From Siderastrea radians (Eukaryota; Cnidaria; Anthozoa; Scleractinia; Rhizangiidae): 64,000 nt of DNA. The notes beneath the pieces are model-generated. The model was not told the origin of the DNA. It did not search any database and worked only from the letters and a program-made list of their open reading frames with translations. Positions 9,270 to 17,758 of this stretch are shown piece by piece. The stretch covers positions 8,862,001-8,926,000 of the forward strand of contig OZ024895.1 of the NCBI GenBank assembly GCA_964017195.1, written 5' to 3'. Made by a program: the position numbers and the translations under genes. Positions within the stretch are counted from its first letter, which is position 1; every line of letters starts with the position of its first letter.

Positions 9270-12200
9270 TTACTGGTATCCATAGGGGTAGGTCTTGAAG
9301 GTGTGAGGATCCAGGACTCTTTTGTCGTACACCAAGCGATACCATTTGTGTTGGGGTTGAGTCAGCAAGGTGTAGTTTGTCGGGTTGCGAACAATGTGGT
9401 GACTTTTGGTCACTTGGATTTCCCGTGGTTTGGGAAGGGGGTTCTGGATTTCATCTTGGACATTCTGACGCATGACGTCATAATTCAATTGGGTGTGTCC
9501 TTCACTGTTGAGTCGGAAGCCTCTGACCTTGCATTCGACCTTTCCTTTATTCGTAGTGTAGCCATAATTCTTGGGTCCACCGCTGACGAATTCTTCGATG
9601 TATTCCTGGTCCTTTAATTCGGAGGCGAAGTCCCCTAGATAGGAACCCAAGACAGGTTGAAATTGAGTGGGTGTTTCTTCCAGGTAGATGACGGAGTCGG
9701 TGTCAAAGTAGAGGACTCTTTCCCCTAAGCGTTGGAGGGCGTCATAGAGTTTGAGCCGGGCATGGCAGGTAGTGAAGCAGGCCACAAAAATGTTGAGGTT
9801 GGGTGAGACGCGGATGTCCTCTTTTTGATTTTGGTAGTGCACCTCTACCATTTGGTCATTGACCACGGCCACGTGACGTACGTCCAAGGAATCTTTGTCC
9901 AAAAACTGGTGGAAGACATGAGGATCATCAAAGGCTTGAATTTGGGTCTTGTTAAGGCGTTGTCCAAACTTGCCCCACATGGAGTTGAGCATGAGCTTAG
10001 CTAGGGTACGCAGGCCCGGGTTGTATTCGATCTTGTGGTACTCCAACTGGATGCCTTCATGCAGGAAATACTGTTCGATGTAACGTTGCTTTTCTTCTTC
10101 TGTCATGTCATCCTTAGGCCACCCACTGGCTTCTTGCTTAATTTTCAACCAGGTGTTGACATAATCGGCGAAGAGGCCCTCACAGGTTTCTTCAAAATGC
10201 CAAGCTTCGTAGATGTATTGGACTTGGTACCCCAATTCGACGGCTTTGATTAATTCGGGAGTGCACCAGGTACTGGTGAGGGCGCGTTGTTCGTCGGGGT
10301 GAGGGCAATGATAAGATCTGTCCAAAAGAGGTTTGTCCATTTCTTCTTCTACACAACGTCCACAGAGGGGAAAGAGTAGTTTGCCGTCATGACGGTAAGG
10401 CAGCACGGGATGGTACAATTCACGGGGAGGCAGGATTTTGCATTGGATGAGGCCAAAGTACTGGTGGATGTCCGTGTGACCTGGGGTGAAGATGATTTTC
10501 GGATGTCCTTTGGGGTACACAGACTTCTTGTTGACCCACGGGTACAAGGAGGTGACATCGATGTAGTGAATTTTTTGGCCGGGGGTGATATGATGGTAGA
10601 GTTGGATGGCATTGGTACGACCTCCACAGAAAGCATCCCGAGGTTCAAGTGGTTGGATGAAGTTGAGTTCCCGGACGAAGGCGTCGATCTCTGGTTGGGT
10701 TTTTAGGAGGTGCTCCCATTCACATCCCCACATTTGAATGACGTTGTACCCTCGTTCGGTAAGCTTTTGGACTTTGTCTTGGGTGGCGTCATAGACGTCC
10801 TGCATGGTCCGATCATGGTTGCGGGGATGTTTTTCGTAGCGATGGGGAAAACAGGTAGGGCATCCGTGGGTGAAACAGCCTTGAAATTCGTAGACGGTGT
10901 GGGTGTGGGGGCAATAACCATCCACATAGATGTGGGTCCCGGGGATCTTATACTCGCCTTGATTTCGGACATGTTGGATGTACTGTGGGTCTGGATTGGC
11001 ATTGGCCAGTAGATCAGCGGGGGTAAGATCTTGGAGGGCGCGTTGACGTAGTTGGTGATCGCACCAGGTTAACCATTGAATGGCTGGGAGGGACTGGTTG
11101 ATGTTGTTGTTTCTCCACCCGTTATGACCGGCGGGTTCGCTGGCAATACTGTTGGGGATCATCCGGTTCATACGTAAATCTCGATTACAAGCCGAGGCAA
11201 TGGTGACGTGATCGAAGGGATTGAAGCCGGTCAAGTCTTCAAACATGCGTTTGAAAGTCAGACATCCTTGTTTGAGGAGTCGTACATCCGATTCACAATA
11301 GGCGAGCAATTCTTTCTGAAAGTCAAACACGACGTTCTTGGCACGCTGCTCTTGATGCCAGGTTTCAAAGGCTTGTCTGTCTTGGGGTGACATGGTCTCA
11401 GGCATGTAGTGATCGCGTGAGGGGAGGATGCCCACGTAGTGTTGATAATAATCATGGGGGAGGTTGAACTTGTGGGGGAAATACCCTTTGCAGAGTTCGG
11501 TCAAGCCAAAGGTTTTGGGAAACGCAGAGAGGGGCATCTGGAAGAAACTCATCGAATCGATGAACCGGATGCGGTCGTGTTTGATCTCTAAGAGTTTACA
11601 TCCGTTGCGGAGTTGTTGGACGATCCGGTTGTCCCCATAGTATTCTTGGATGATAAAGTACCCGTCGTACCCTTGAAAATTATGAGCGATGACATTGACT
11701 TGACGGGTATCGTGAAGAGTCAAGGTATCCAACCATTCCAGAAAGTCACGGATACAAGTGGGACCTGGGAAAGGCTTGGGTTCATCGTTGTCTTCGGTTT
11801 CGGCCACGACGAGATTGGCAATGTGTTTTTGCTGGGGTTGCATGGCTTCGATATCAAAGAAGACGTGTAAGGGTGGCAGGTCGTCCTCAGAGGAGGCAGG
11901 GGGTTCCGCGGCACCTCGTTTGGCGCGAGGACCTTTTTGACGGGTCCTCTTTCTCTTCTTCTTTTGGTCTTGAGGTTTGGGGGCTTTTTGTATGAAACAA
12001 CGGTGGTCGTCAGCGTGGACGTACTGATGACAAGACGGGCAATCTATGTGGAAACAAAGGTGACGTTGAATGCGGGACAAGCCCACATTTTGTTGATAAC
12101 AGTCAGGGCATCGGTATCGTTGAGAGCACACGGAGGTCTGGAGGCCCGTGACGGGTTTGCCCGCATGGGTCTTGCCGGCATGGGCTTTCAAACACGCGGG

Positions 12201-13430
12201 TCCGAAAAAGTCCCGATGACACGAGTCGCAACGTTGACTGGCTTTCAGGTGTCGGGGGTAAGCATATTGAAAGTCTGGACAATCTTTCTGTCGACAGGCT
12301 CCGCACAACTTGGTCTTGGTGCATCGATGCAGTCCCTCGGTGTTGTAGGGTTTCCAACAAGCCGCACACACATAACTGGACCCGAAAAACCCCGGCAATT
12401 TGGTGATGACATCGTAATGGTCTTGGTTGTGCAACAGGATCAGTTGTTTGTCTGAAAGGGGACCAAACGTCGTGATGTGAAACGATCGCTGTGCATCGAC
12501 CAACAGGATCTGGTAACCGGTGAGGGATGGGGTCTTGCTGAAAGCCGTTAAGGCGTCATAGCTGCAAGGACCGAGGGGTACCTTGGCTTCATTCTGGAGG
12601 TCCAGAGCTAGGGTTCTCTGCAGGGGCCTTCCTTGCTGAATGGTGCGGTAGTTCGGGTGCTGGTCCACGCGAGCTTTGGCGACCACGAGAGCTCTGGCAC
12701 AACAGAGCTCATCATCATTTTGGATGCGGATGACCGAGTTTTTATTGGCCGTTAACATGGCCATGGTGGGATGCCCTGGTTTCCCACGACGCGGTCTGCC
12801 GGTGCCTTGAGGAGCATGATGGACTTGAGTGATGGACACTTGAAAGGAGTCATCCATTTCAAATTGTTCGTTGCTGTTGAGGGCTTGGGCTAAACGTTGG
12901 AACAGAGCTTCCACCCGTTCTGTGTCTCGACGCCATTCACCTGCACGTAATCCCCACCCCTGAAAATTATTGTGCAGGCGATCGGAGGCGATGGTAAAGT
13001 AGAGGCGATCTTGATCGTGGAGGTCGGGGGTGGTGGTTAACACTTGATCGACGGCTCGACGTAATCCATCTTGGAGAGCTTGGGTTATATTTTGGCCTGG
13101 CATCAAGTTCCCCCTTTGACGTAACTGGGTCTTGAAATGACGTTCTTGTACCCCCATGCGATCACTCTTCCGATTCACAAAAGGTTCTAAGTCAAATTGG
13201 AAGGTAACGTGCGCAGAGGGATCCAATCCACCCCCGCTTTGTTCCCATTGGTCCAAGGCCTCTTGACAAATCTCATCACTGTCTCCTAGCTCTTCGGTGG
13301 AAATCAAAGGTCCCACACAGGAATGGGTGTCGTCTTCCGAATCACTTAAGTCCAATCCGAGCATGGACATGATCTCACGTCTGGCGAGGCCACTTGGCCC
13401 CGCCACATTGTCGTCTTTGTCAGAGGCCAT
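9270..13430 (-). CDS. polB: Protein-primed family B DNA polymerase
   Basis: 1386 residues from ATG 13430. Replicates linear DNA from a protein primer. The 3'-5' exonuclease motifs are FFDIE (D526, E528), HNFQGYD (N584, D589) and YCESD (Y711, D715). Polymerase motif A is YIDVTSLYP (D958), motif B is KLMLNSMWGKFG (K1145, N1149, G1153) and motif C is YFDTDS (D1243, D1245). All catalytic residues are present. Residues 355-480 hold at least ten Cys/His zinc-ligand pairs. Between exonuclease and motif A there is a DGY...YEFQGC...HGCPTC...MWGCEW block (836-905) that looks like the Vsr-type endonuclease fold. The N-terminal ~350 residues may hold the terminal-protein part (inference). It has its own TATA box at 13464-13471 and diverges from the early gene at 13670. 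Long for the family but complete. Confidence 0.97.
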   Translation of the reverse strand: MASDKDDNVAGPSGLARREIMSMLGLDLSDSEDDTHSCVGPLISTEELGDSDEICQEALDQWEQSGGGLDPSAHVTFQFDLEPFVNRKSDRMGVQERHFKTQLRQRGNLMPGQNITQALQDGLRRAVDQVLTTTPDLHDQDRLYFTIASDRLHNNFQGWGLRAGEWRRDTERVEALFQRLAQALNSNEQFEMDDSFQVSITQVHHAPQGTGRPRRGKPGHPTMAMLTANKNSVIRIQNDDELCCARALVVAKARVDQHPNYRTIQQGRPLQRTLALDLQNEAKVPLGPCSYDALTAFSKTPSLTGYQILLVDAQRSFHITTFGPLSDKQLILLHNQDHYDVITKLPGFFGSSYVCAACWKPYNTEGLHRCTKTKLCGACRQKDCPDFQYAYPRHLKASQRCDSCHRDFFGPACLKAHAGKTHAGKPVTGLQTSVCSQRYRCPDCYQQNVGLSRIQRHLCFHIDCPSCHQYVHADDHRCFIQKAPKPQDQKKKRKRTRQKGPRAKRGAAEPPASSEDDLPPLHVFFDIEAMQPQQKHIANLVVAETEDNDEPKPFPGPTCIRDFLEWLDTLTLHDTRQVNVIAHNFQGYDGYFIIQEYYGDNRIVQQLRNGCKLLEIKHDRIRFIDSMSFFQMPLSAFPKTFGLTELCKGYFPHKFNLPHDYYQHYVGILPSRDHYMPETMSPQDRQAFETWHQEQRAKNVVFDFQKELLAYCESDVRLLKQGCLTFKRMFEDLTGFNPFDHVTIASACNRDLRMNRMIPNSIASEPAGHNGWRNNNINQSLPAIQWLTWCDHQLRQRALQDLTPADLLANANPDPQYIQHVRNQGEYKIPGTHIYVDGYCPHTHTVYEFQGCFTHGCPTCFPHRYEKHPRNHDRTMQDVYDATQDKVQKLTERGYNVIQMWGCEWEHLLKTQPEIDAFVRELNFIQPLEPRDAFCGGRTNAIQLYHHITPGQKIHYIDVTSLYPWVNKKSVYPKGHPKIIFTPGHTDIHQYFGLIQCKILPPRELYHPVLPYRHDGKLLFPLCGRCVEEEMDKPLLDRSYHCPHPDEQRALTSTWCTPELIKAVELGYQVQYIYEAWHFEETCEGLFADYVNTWLKIKQEASGWPKDDMTEEEKQRYIEQYFLHEGIQLEYHKIEYNPGLRTLAKLMLNSMWGKFGQRLNKTQIQAFDDPHVFHQFLDKDSLDVRHVAVVNDQMVEVHYQNQKEDIRVSPNLNIFVACFTTCHARLKLYDALQRLGERVLYFDTDSVIYLEETPTQFQPVLGSYLGDFASELKDQEYIEEFVSGGPKNYGYTTNKGKVECKVRGFRLNSEGHTQLNYDVMRQNVQDEIQNPLPKPREIQVTKSHHIVRNPTNYTLLTQPQHKWYRLVYDKRVLDPHTFKTYPYGYQ

Positions 13431-13669
13431 GATCAGATGAACTCGCTGGAGATCGGGGCTCTGTTTTTATAGAGAACCAAAATGTCACGTGGGAGGGGAA
13501 GGATCCAATGACTAAACAGGGTGCCCCCCTAGAGAGGGGGTGCCCAAGGGAGGGGTGGGATGGGGTGGGGGGACCCCCCTCCCCCCTCTCTAGTTAGGGT
13601 CCATGGGGCATCACGGGAACGAATAAGGCCCTATAAAAGAAATCGAATCGCCGGCGGAGTCATCTCAAA
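13431..13669. promoter_or_regulatory. Divergent promoter, polymerase (-) and early gene (+)
   Basis: Minus-strand TATA at 13464-13471 (TATAAAAA), E-box CACGTG at 13486-13491 and CCAAT box at 13505-13509 serve the polymerase. Plus-strand TATAAAAG at 13632-13639 serves the gene at 13670. Between them lie G/C tracts with a self-complementary core (GGGGGGACCCCCC, 13567-13579) and paired CTAGAGAGGGGG / CCCCCCTCTCTAG. Read on the minus strand, this whole order is repeated at 29501-29610. Confidence 0.8.
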
Positions 13670-15200
13670 ATGGAGGTTGCCCATGAGAATTTGTTGGAGA
13701 AGTTTGAAGAGTTTGAGCTAGATTTGGAAGTCGAGGAGATTTTGAAGAAAGTCAAGTCGGACTTGGCGGTGTTCGGCAACGAGGAAGACCTTCGTGAGTT
13801 TTCAGAAAGTTTAAAACAACTGGAGCCGGAGAAAGTCGAGGCGCAGAAACGCCGAGCAGAACAGGCGCGTCCGTATCATCAGCTGTGTTACCCTCAAATG
13901 ACCTGCGATTGGTTCATTGAGGGTCTGGACTATTGCTGCGATTACTGGAGGTACGAATTCAAACGGCCACAGACCCCTCCACCACCAACACCGCCACCCT
14001 CTCCCGATGTGTGCCGCAAGAGGTCCCCTCAGAGCCCCCTACAAGGGCCAAGAAAGCGCCCCCGAGGCCAAACAGCCAACCCTCCAAAGAGCCCGGCGTC
14101 GGGGGGAAACTGACAGGTGCTTCCAGCCATCGCATCGCCCCCGGCTCGCGACGTCAACCCAAAGAGAGTTGCGCCCCCGCAGAGCCCCCGTCAAGTACTA
14201 CAAAAGTGATGATGATGACGAACGGCCACCCCCCCGACCTGTCCCAAGAGCCCGGAGGGAGGCGGTCGACAGGCGTCACCAGGCAACGCATCGAGCCCAG
14301 CGGTTGGAGTGCCAAAAGCGTTACCGGATAAAGCACCGAGAGTACTTGTTGGAGATGAGCAAGCGTTACAGAGAACAACATCGAGAGCGCATAAGGGAGA
14401 AACACAAGCAGTACTTTAAAGCCCATCGAGAACGGATCCAGGCGCGTCAGCGACGATATCGGGAGGCCCATCGAGAGGAGGTGAGGGAGAGACAGCGACG
14501 ATATCGAGAGAGGTGTCGAGAGGAGTTGAACGAGAAAAAGCGGCGATATCGAGAGAGCCATCGAGAGGAGGTGAAGGAGAAAATGCAACGATATCGAGAG
14601 AGCCATCGAGAGGAGTTGAGGGAGCAACAGCGACGATATCGGGCGACCCATCGCGAGCGGATGAGGGAGCAAAACAGGATTCGTCAGCAACGATATCGGA
14701 AGGCCCATCCCGAGCGGGTGATGGAGTATAACAGGATTCGTCGACTCCGTTATCAGGAGAAAAAAAGAGGGGTGAAGTTGATGACGCTAACCATCCCCCT
14801 GACGGATTGTCGGACATCCATGCCGGTGGTGGACTATGTCCAAACCTTTTGTGACTCGCTGGACTCTGTGGATACCCCGGAATCGCAGGACTCTGTGGAT
14901 ACCCCGCTCCCGGAATCGCAGGACTCTGTGGATACCCCGGAATCCTTTCTTCAACTTCTTCTTGAGGAGTGTCCTACGGGCCTTGATTCGGGAACTATAC
15001 AAGGCAGCGAACCCTCTGACTGTCCCGATCTTTCATTTTTGCAGGATTTATTGTCGCCCGACGAGTGGGAGCAGGTGATGGACGATGTGCAGGATTTTGA
15101 TGTGCAGGATTTTAATATGGAGGCTTTCGCTGAGGATTGGTGGGAGGACATGACGTCATCCGACGAGGGCATCGATTTGTTATATGATTTAGTATCTTAA
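13670..15200 (+). CDS. Early regulator candidate: helical N-terminus, 15-residue basic repeats, acidic tail (probably spliced)
   Basis: Two overlapping frames, 13670-14113 and 13917-15200, are best explained by splicing. A donor at 13951 (GGAG|GTACGA) joined to an acceptor at 14032 (CCCCTCAG) or 14182 (CCCCGCAG) keeps frame in both cases. The first frame encodes an acidic helical region (LEKFEEFELDLEVEEIL), a Cys/Trp/Tyr-rich patch and a Pro-rich linker. The second encodes about nine 15-residue repeats of type RRYRESHREEVKEKM (14333-14760), likely DNA-binding helices, then three DSVDTPES repeats and a strongly acidic aromatic C-terminus (DVQDFNMEAFAEDWWEDM) resembling activation domains. I infer a transcriptional regulator made early. 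The family is not recognised. If unspliced, the first frame would make a 147-aa protein. Confidence 0.7.
14416..14760 (+). repeat. 45-bp tandem coding repeats
   Basis: Seven or more copies of a 45-bp unit, each with CGATATCG(A/G)GAG and CATCGAGAGGAG-type cores, encode the 15-residue basic helices of the early gene. Nucleotide similarity between neighbours is high, which suggests recent expansion. Confidence 0.85.
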
Positions 15201-15205
15201 CCCTC

Positions 15206-15320
15206 GTTTTCGTCATTTGGCAGAACATTGTGACATTAGAACATTCAAGCGTTTCCGTATTTGGCAGAACATTGTTTCCGTATTTGGCAGAACATTGTTT
15301 CCGTATTTGGCAGAACATTC
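15206..15320. repeat. 23-bp tandem repeats between convergent genes
   Basis: Three full and one partial copies of a 23-bp unit with core TATTTGGCAGAACATTG lie in the gap between the early gene's stop (15200) and the convergent late block. No reading frame covers them. They may sit in the 3' UTR or act as a transcript-end or packaging signal; the sequence does not decide. Confidence 0.85.
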
Positions 15321-15374
15321 CCTCGTGACATTGTGGTAGAACGATCAAAGAGACAGTGATTGACATTTTCATTT

Positions 15375-15380
15375 TTTATT
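15375..15380 (-). terminator. Poly(A) signal of the leftward late block
   Basis: AATAAA on the minus strand 34 bases past the stop of the PLA2 gene, at the very end of the leftward block. Confidence 0.6.
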
Positions 15381-15413
15381 GACACAACATGGTATGGGGT
15401 GTTATTAAAGTGT

Positions 15414-15776
15414 TTACAATTTTAAACGTTTCTTGGCTTGCATGATTTTCTTGACCACCCGTTCCGTCTTGGTTTTCTTGCCGGGTAATCGATCAATGGC
15501 TTGGATCATCTTGGTATCGGCTTTCCATTTATCTTGCAAATTCTTAGCACGGCTGTAATCAATGTCGTGTTGTTTAGCAATCTGGTCCAAGCGATTTTTC
15601 CCGGGATCCCCCCGTTTTAGGCGTTTGGCTAAATGCGTCCCAGGGCCCATGTACTGATACCCAGGCCAATGAAATTCTTTGCCGGTTTTTGCGATCCATT
15701 TTTGGACATCCACGGCCCCTCCACGTTGGGTGCGTTTCCATTTGATACCCCTTCTCCTCCTCCTGGGGGTGGGCAT
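15414..15776 (-). CDS. Parvovirus VP1-type phospholipase A2 virion protein
   Basis: 120 residues. A basic N-terminus with a QRGG site (18-20) is followed by a compact PLA2 core: calcium-loop YMGPG (42-46), catalytic HDIDY (H70, D71, Y74) and a downstream D87 (KADTKMI). This order is that of the PLA2 in parvovirus VP1 unique regions, which lets virions breach endosomal membranes; similar domains occur in adintoviruses. The Cys residues typical of secreted PLA2 are absent, as in the viral family. It is the last gene of the leftward late block and abuts the 226-aa gene upstream (3-base gap). The QRGG motif is shared with other late proteins and may be cut by the element's protease (inference). 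Confidence 0.85.
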   Translation of the reverse strand: MPTPRRRRRGIKWKRTQRGGAVDVQKWIAKTGKEFHWPGYQYMGPGTHLAKRLKRGDPGKNRLDQIAKQHDIDYSRAKNLQDKWKADTKMIQAIDRLPGKKTKTERVVKKIMQAKKRLKL

Positions 15777-15779
15777 GGT

Positions 15780-16460
15780 TTACTCACTGTCGTACTGCAA
15801 ACGTCTCCGTCGGGGTGGTTTGCCTTTGGCCCAATCTTCCCAACCGGGTAAGGGTTTCAATGCTTGCACTTCACGGGAGACGCCTTTGCCTTTGCCTTTG
15901 CCTTTGCCTTTGCCTTTGCCTTTGCCTTTGCCTTTGGCCCAAGGACTCTCAGCTAACTTTTTTTCCAAGGTCTTGCGCCGTTCTCGAATGGCTTCTAAAC
16001 GCGACCCGATATCCCCTCGACTGGTAGAAGGTCTCTCTTCTCCTCGACTGGTAGAAGGTCTCTGGTCTCTCGCGCCTTCCCTGGTAGCAGGGGTAATGGT
16101 GGGTTTGGGAGCCGACGGACCTCCTTTTATCATGCGCTTCAACCATTGTTCCACGGGTCCCGTCACCAAATCCCCGGCTTCTTCTTCGTCGTCTTCGCCT
16201 GGCGGGGCCCCCGGGGCACCCACTCCCACGCCTCCGGGAAATTGACGAATGCGTTTGGTTAACTTGATTAATTCTTGACTCAACGGTTTGGTTTGAGCAT
16301 TGACCAGGGCGGGGGGTAATTCGGGATTGGTTAACAAGACATGTTTTTTAGCGGCCAGCGTCGCGGCTTTGTTCAACAAGGCATTTTCGGTGAGTTCTCC
16401 TTTGTAATATTGAATGAGTTGATTCAAGTCCTTCTGGGGAATCATGTAGACCTCGTCCAT
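15780..16460 (-). CDS. Late protein with conserved N-terminus and (Lys-Gly)n tract
   Basis: 226 residues, function unknown. The N-terminal ~80 residues look conserved and helical (MIPQKDLNQLIQYYKGEL, NALLNKAATLAAKKH, PLSQELIKLTKRIRQFP). A Gly/Pro linker and an acidic patch (EDDEEE) follow, then two PSTSRG repeats, a charged helix (EAIRERRKTLEKKL) and a run of about eight Lys-Gly pairs coded by TTTGCC repeats at 15889-15945. It ends in a basic RRRRLQYDSE tail. It sits between the PLA2 gene and a small Cys-rich gene in the late block, so a virion or DNA-packaging role is likely. The Lys-Gly tract length probably varies between copies. Confidence 0.75.
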   Translation of the reverse strand: MDEVYMIPQKDLNQLIQYYKGELTENALLNKAATLAAKKHVLLTNPELPPALVNAQTKPLSQELIKLTKRIRQFPGGVGVGAPGAPPGEDDEEEAGDLVTGPVEQWLKRMIKGGPSAPKPTITPATREGARDQRPSTSRGEERPSTSRGDIGSRLEAIRERRKTLEKKLAESPWAKGKGKGKGKGKGKGKGKGVSREVQALKPLPGWEDWAKGKPPRRRRLQYDSE

Positions 16461-16681
16461 AGGGGTTGACTACAATCGGCGCAAAGTTCCCCGTCTTCTA
16501 TCTCACGACAGCTCTCACAAAGGCGGGACCTCAACATATGTTGGTACTCGCGATACAACAGGTGATATTTATGCTTCCAATAAGAACAGTCCTCTTTCCA
16601 CCGGTCGGTGGTCCGATTGGCCTCTTGTAACAGGGTCATCCATGTGGCCAGGGTTAACGGGTCGGTCGAGCACATTGACAT
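16442..16681 (-). CDS. Small Cys-rich (zinc-ribbon-like) protein
   Basis: 79 residues from ATG 16681; the longer open frame upstream would need a GTG start. It is helical at first (PLTLATWMTLLQEANRTTDRW), then ends with CxxC...CxxC (LCESCREIEDGELCADC), enough for one zinc site. It overlaps its neighbours by 28 bases (upstream gene) and 19 bases (downstream gene), typical of this compact block. A TATA box lies at 16787-16794. Function unknown. Confidence 0.6.
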   Translation of the reverse strand: MSMCSTDPLTLATWMTLLQEANRTTDRWKEDCSYWKHKYHLLYREYQHMLRSRLCESCREIEDGELCADCSQPLWTRST

Positions 16682-16980
16682 AACACCTCGTGAAGTCCTT
16701 GAAACAACCCTCGTCCTTTTTGTTGGACTAACCACGCACGACGTTTTTTGACGGAATGTCGACGACGTCCCAAATCGCGTAGCACCTTTTTATAGGGTTG
16801 AAGGTTAGCCAGCATGGGGGGTGTGACGGGAATCTTGTTTTTTAAGAAGTTCAACACCAGTTCACTCACAGCATTGATTTGATCGGCATTGGCATGTTGT
16901 AACAACTCTTGACGTTTGGAACCATTGGCTTCTTGTAACATGGACCGTAAAAACGGTAATTGACGTCGAAGACGTTGCAT
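16654..16980 (-). CDS. Conserved small Polinton late protein
   Basis: 108 residues. The middle (ADQINAVSELVLNFLKNKIPVT, LQPYKKVLRDLGRRRHSVKKRRAWLVQQKG) has the shape of a short Polinton protein that recurs in many invertebrate genomes: helical, then a Tyr-Lys-x-Leu-Arg segment, then Lys/Arg, Val-Gln-Gln and a Gly-hydrophobic tail. In relatives the tail reads QRGGF; here it is QQKGRGLF. It has its own TATA box at 17034-17041. It is probably structural; the function is not known. Family recall is from memory and unverified. Confidence 0.7.
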   Translation of the reverse strand: MQRLRRQLPFLRSMLQEANGSKRQELLQHANADQINAVSELVLNFLKNKIPVTPPMLANLQPYKKVLRDLGRRRHSVKKRRAWLVQQKGRGLFQGLHEVLCQCARPTR

Positions 16981-16983
16981 CGT

Positions 16984-17175
16984 TTATCGATGACGGCGAC
17001 GACGATAGCGTTGATTGGCTTTTTGGATCGTGCGTTTTATACGTTTATCCGTTTCCAAGGCCACGGCTTTCCCCAATCCCACCATGGCAGGGACCAATAG
17101 ATTTAAAAAACCGCCTCGTTGACGACGGCGTCGTCGTCGTAATCTTCTTCTCCTCACCATGAACGGTTCGTCCAT
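16984..17175 (-). CDS. Basic, membrane-active-type core peptide (pX-like)
   Basis: 63 residues: Arg-rich start, QRGG at about 19-22, a hydrophobic stretch (FLNLLVPAMVGLGKAVAL), then a basic tail (RRRRHR). The layout of basic leader, GG site and hydrophobic helix resembles adenovirus precursor core or membrane-lytic peptides matured by adenain. ATG 17175 is the first after the TATA box at 17220-17225; the internal ATG at 17160 is an alternative. Confidence 0.7.
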   Translation of the reverse strand: MDEPFMVRRRRLRRRRRRQRGGFLNLLVPAMVGLGKAVALETDKRIKRTIQKANQRYRRRRHR

Positions 17176-17483
17176 AGACGTTGAAGGGCTTTGTTTTGTT
17201 TGATCACGTCTCGCGTCTCTTTATAGCCTTGACGGGTATTGCGTTTGAAATCGGACCACCAACCCCCACCTCGTTGTCGTCGTCGGTAATGTTGCACATT
17301 ATCGGTAATGCCTTTTAAGGCTTGCCCGCCTAATTTACCTAAAGCCAGTCCAAACCCAGGCGCGGGACCCGAGAGAAACATACTCATGCCATGGGCAATT
17401 TTATCCACCAAACGGGGTTTGCGACGTATTAAAGCGCCTCCTCGTTGTTTCCTTTTTCTGCGTTGACGTCGAAGACGTTTCAT
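17154..17483 (-). CDS. Small basic late protein with two QRGG sites
   Basis: 109 residues from ATG 17483 (the upstream in-frame codon is GTG). KQRGG occurs near residue 14-16 and RQRGGG near 73, dividing the protein into a basic leader, a Gly-rich hydrophobic middle (GMSMFLSGPAPGFGLALGKLGGQAL) and a Trp/Lys helical end. The TATA box is at 17562-17569. It is likely a precursor cut by the element's own protease (inference from the spacing and from adenovirus biology). It overlaps the next gene by 22 bases. Confidence 0.7.
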   Translation of the reverse strand: MKRLRRQRRKRKQRGGALIRRKPRLVDKIAHGMSMFLSGPAPGFGLALGKLGGQALKGITDNVQHYRRRQRGGGWWSDFKRNTRQGYKETRDVIKQNKALQRLWTNRSW

Positions 17484-17758
17484 TGGATACAACACTTGTT
17501 AGGTTTTTTGGCATAGCCTTTGTCGATCAACCAACTGTTGTACCCTTTGGTACCCCCTCGTCTTTTATACGCTTGATATTGTTGTTTGTACCCCGATACC
17601 ATCTTTCTCCCTTGGGCAGCACTCATTTGCGGTTTTTTCAAGGCTTTGACCAAATCACTTGTGACTTCATACCCCTTTTTCACGTCGACGAACCAAGGTA
17701 TGCCTTCTCCTTGCTGGGTTCTTCTTTTTCTTTTTGTCCGTCTTCTTCGGGGGGCCAT
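17480..17758 (-). CDS. Small basic late protein with QQGEG site
   Basis: 92 residues: a basic leader (RRRRTKRKRRT), QQGEG at about 16-20, then a helical Lys/Tyr-rich body (YKQQYQAYKRRGGTKGYNSW) and a Cys-Cys end (KCCIQ). TATA-like CATAAAAAG at 17791-17799. It overlaps the two-TM gene upstream by 79 bases in another frame. It belongs with the other basic GG-bearing late peptides; role inferred as virion core. Confidence 0.65.
   Translation of the reverse strand: MAPRRRRTKRKRRTQQGEGIPWFVDVKKGYEVTSDLVKALKKPQMSAAQGRKMVSGYKQQYQAYKRRGGTKGYNSWLIDKGYAKKPNKCCIQ

Noticed and set aside
9198..13180. Several plus-strand open frames opposite the DNA polymerase (for example 9198-9617, 11937-12455)
   Set aside because: They are antisense to a strongly conserved coding region and show no motif; open frames arise from the codon use of the polymerase.
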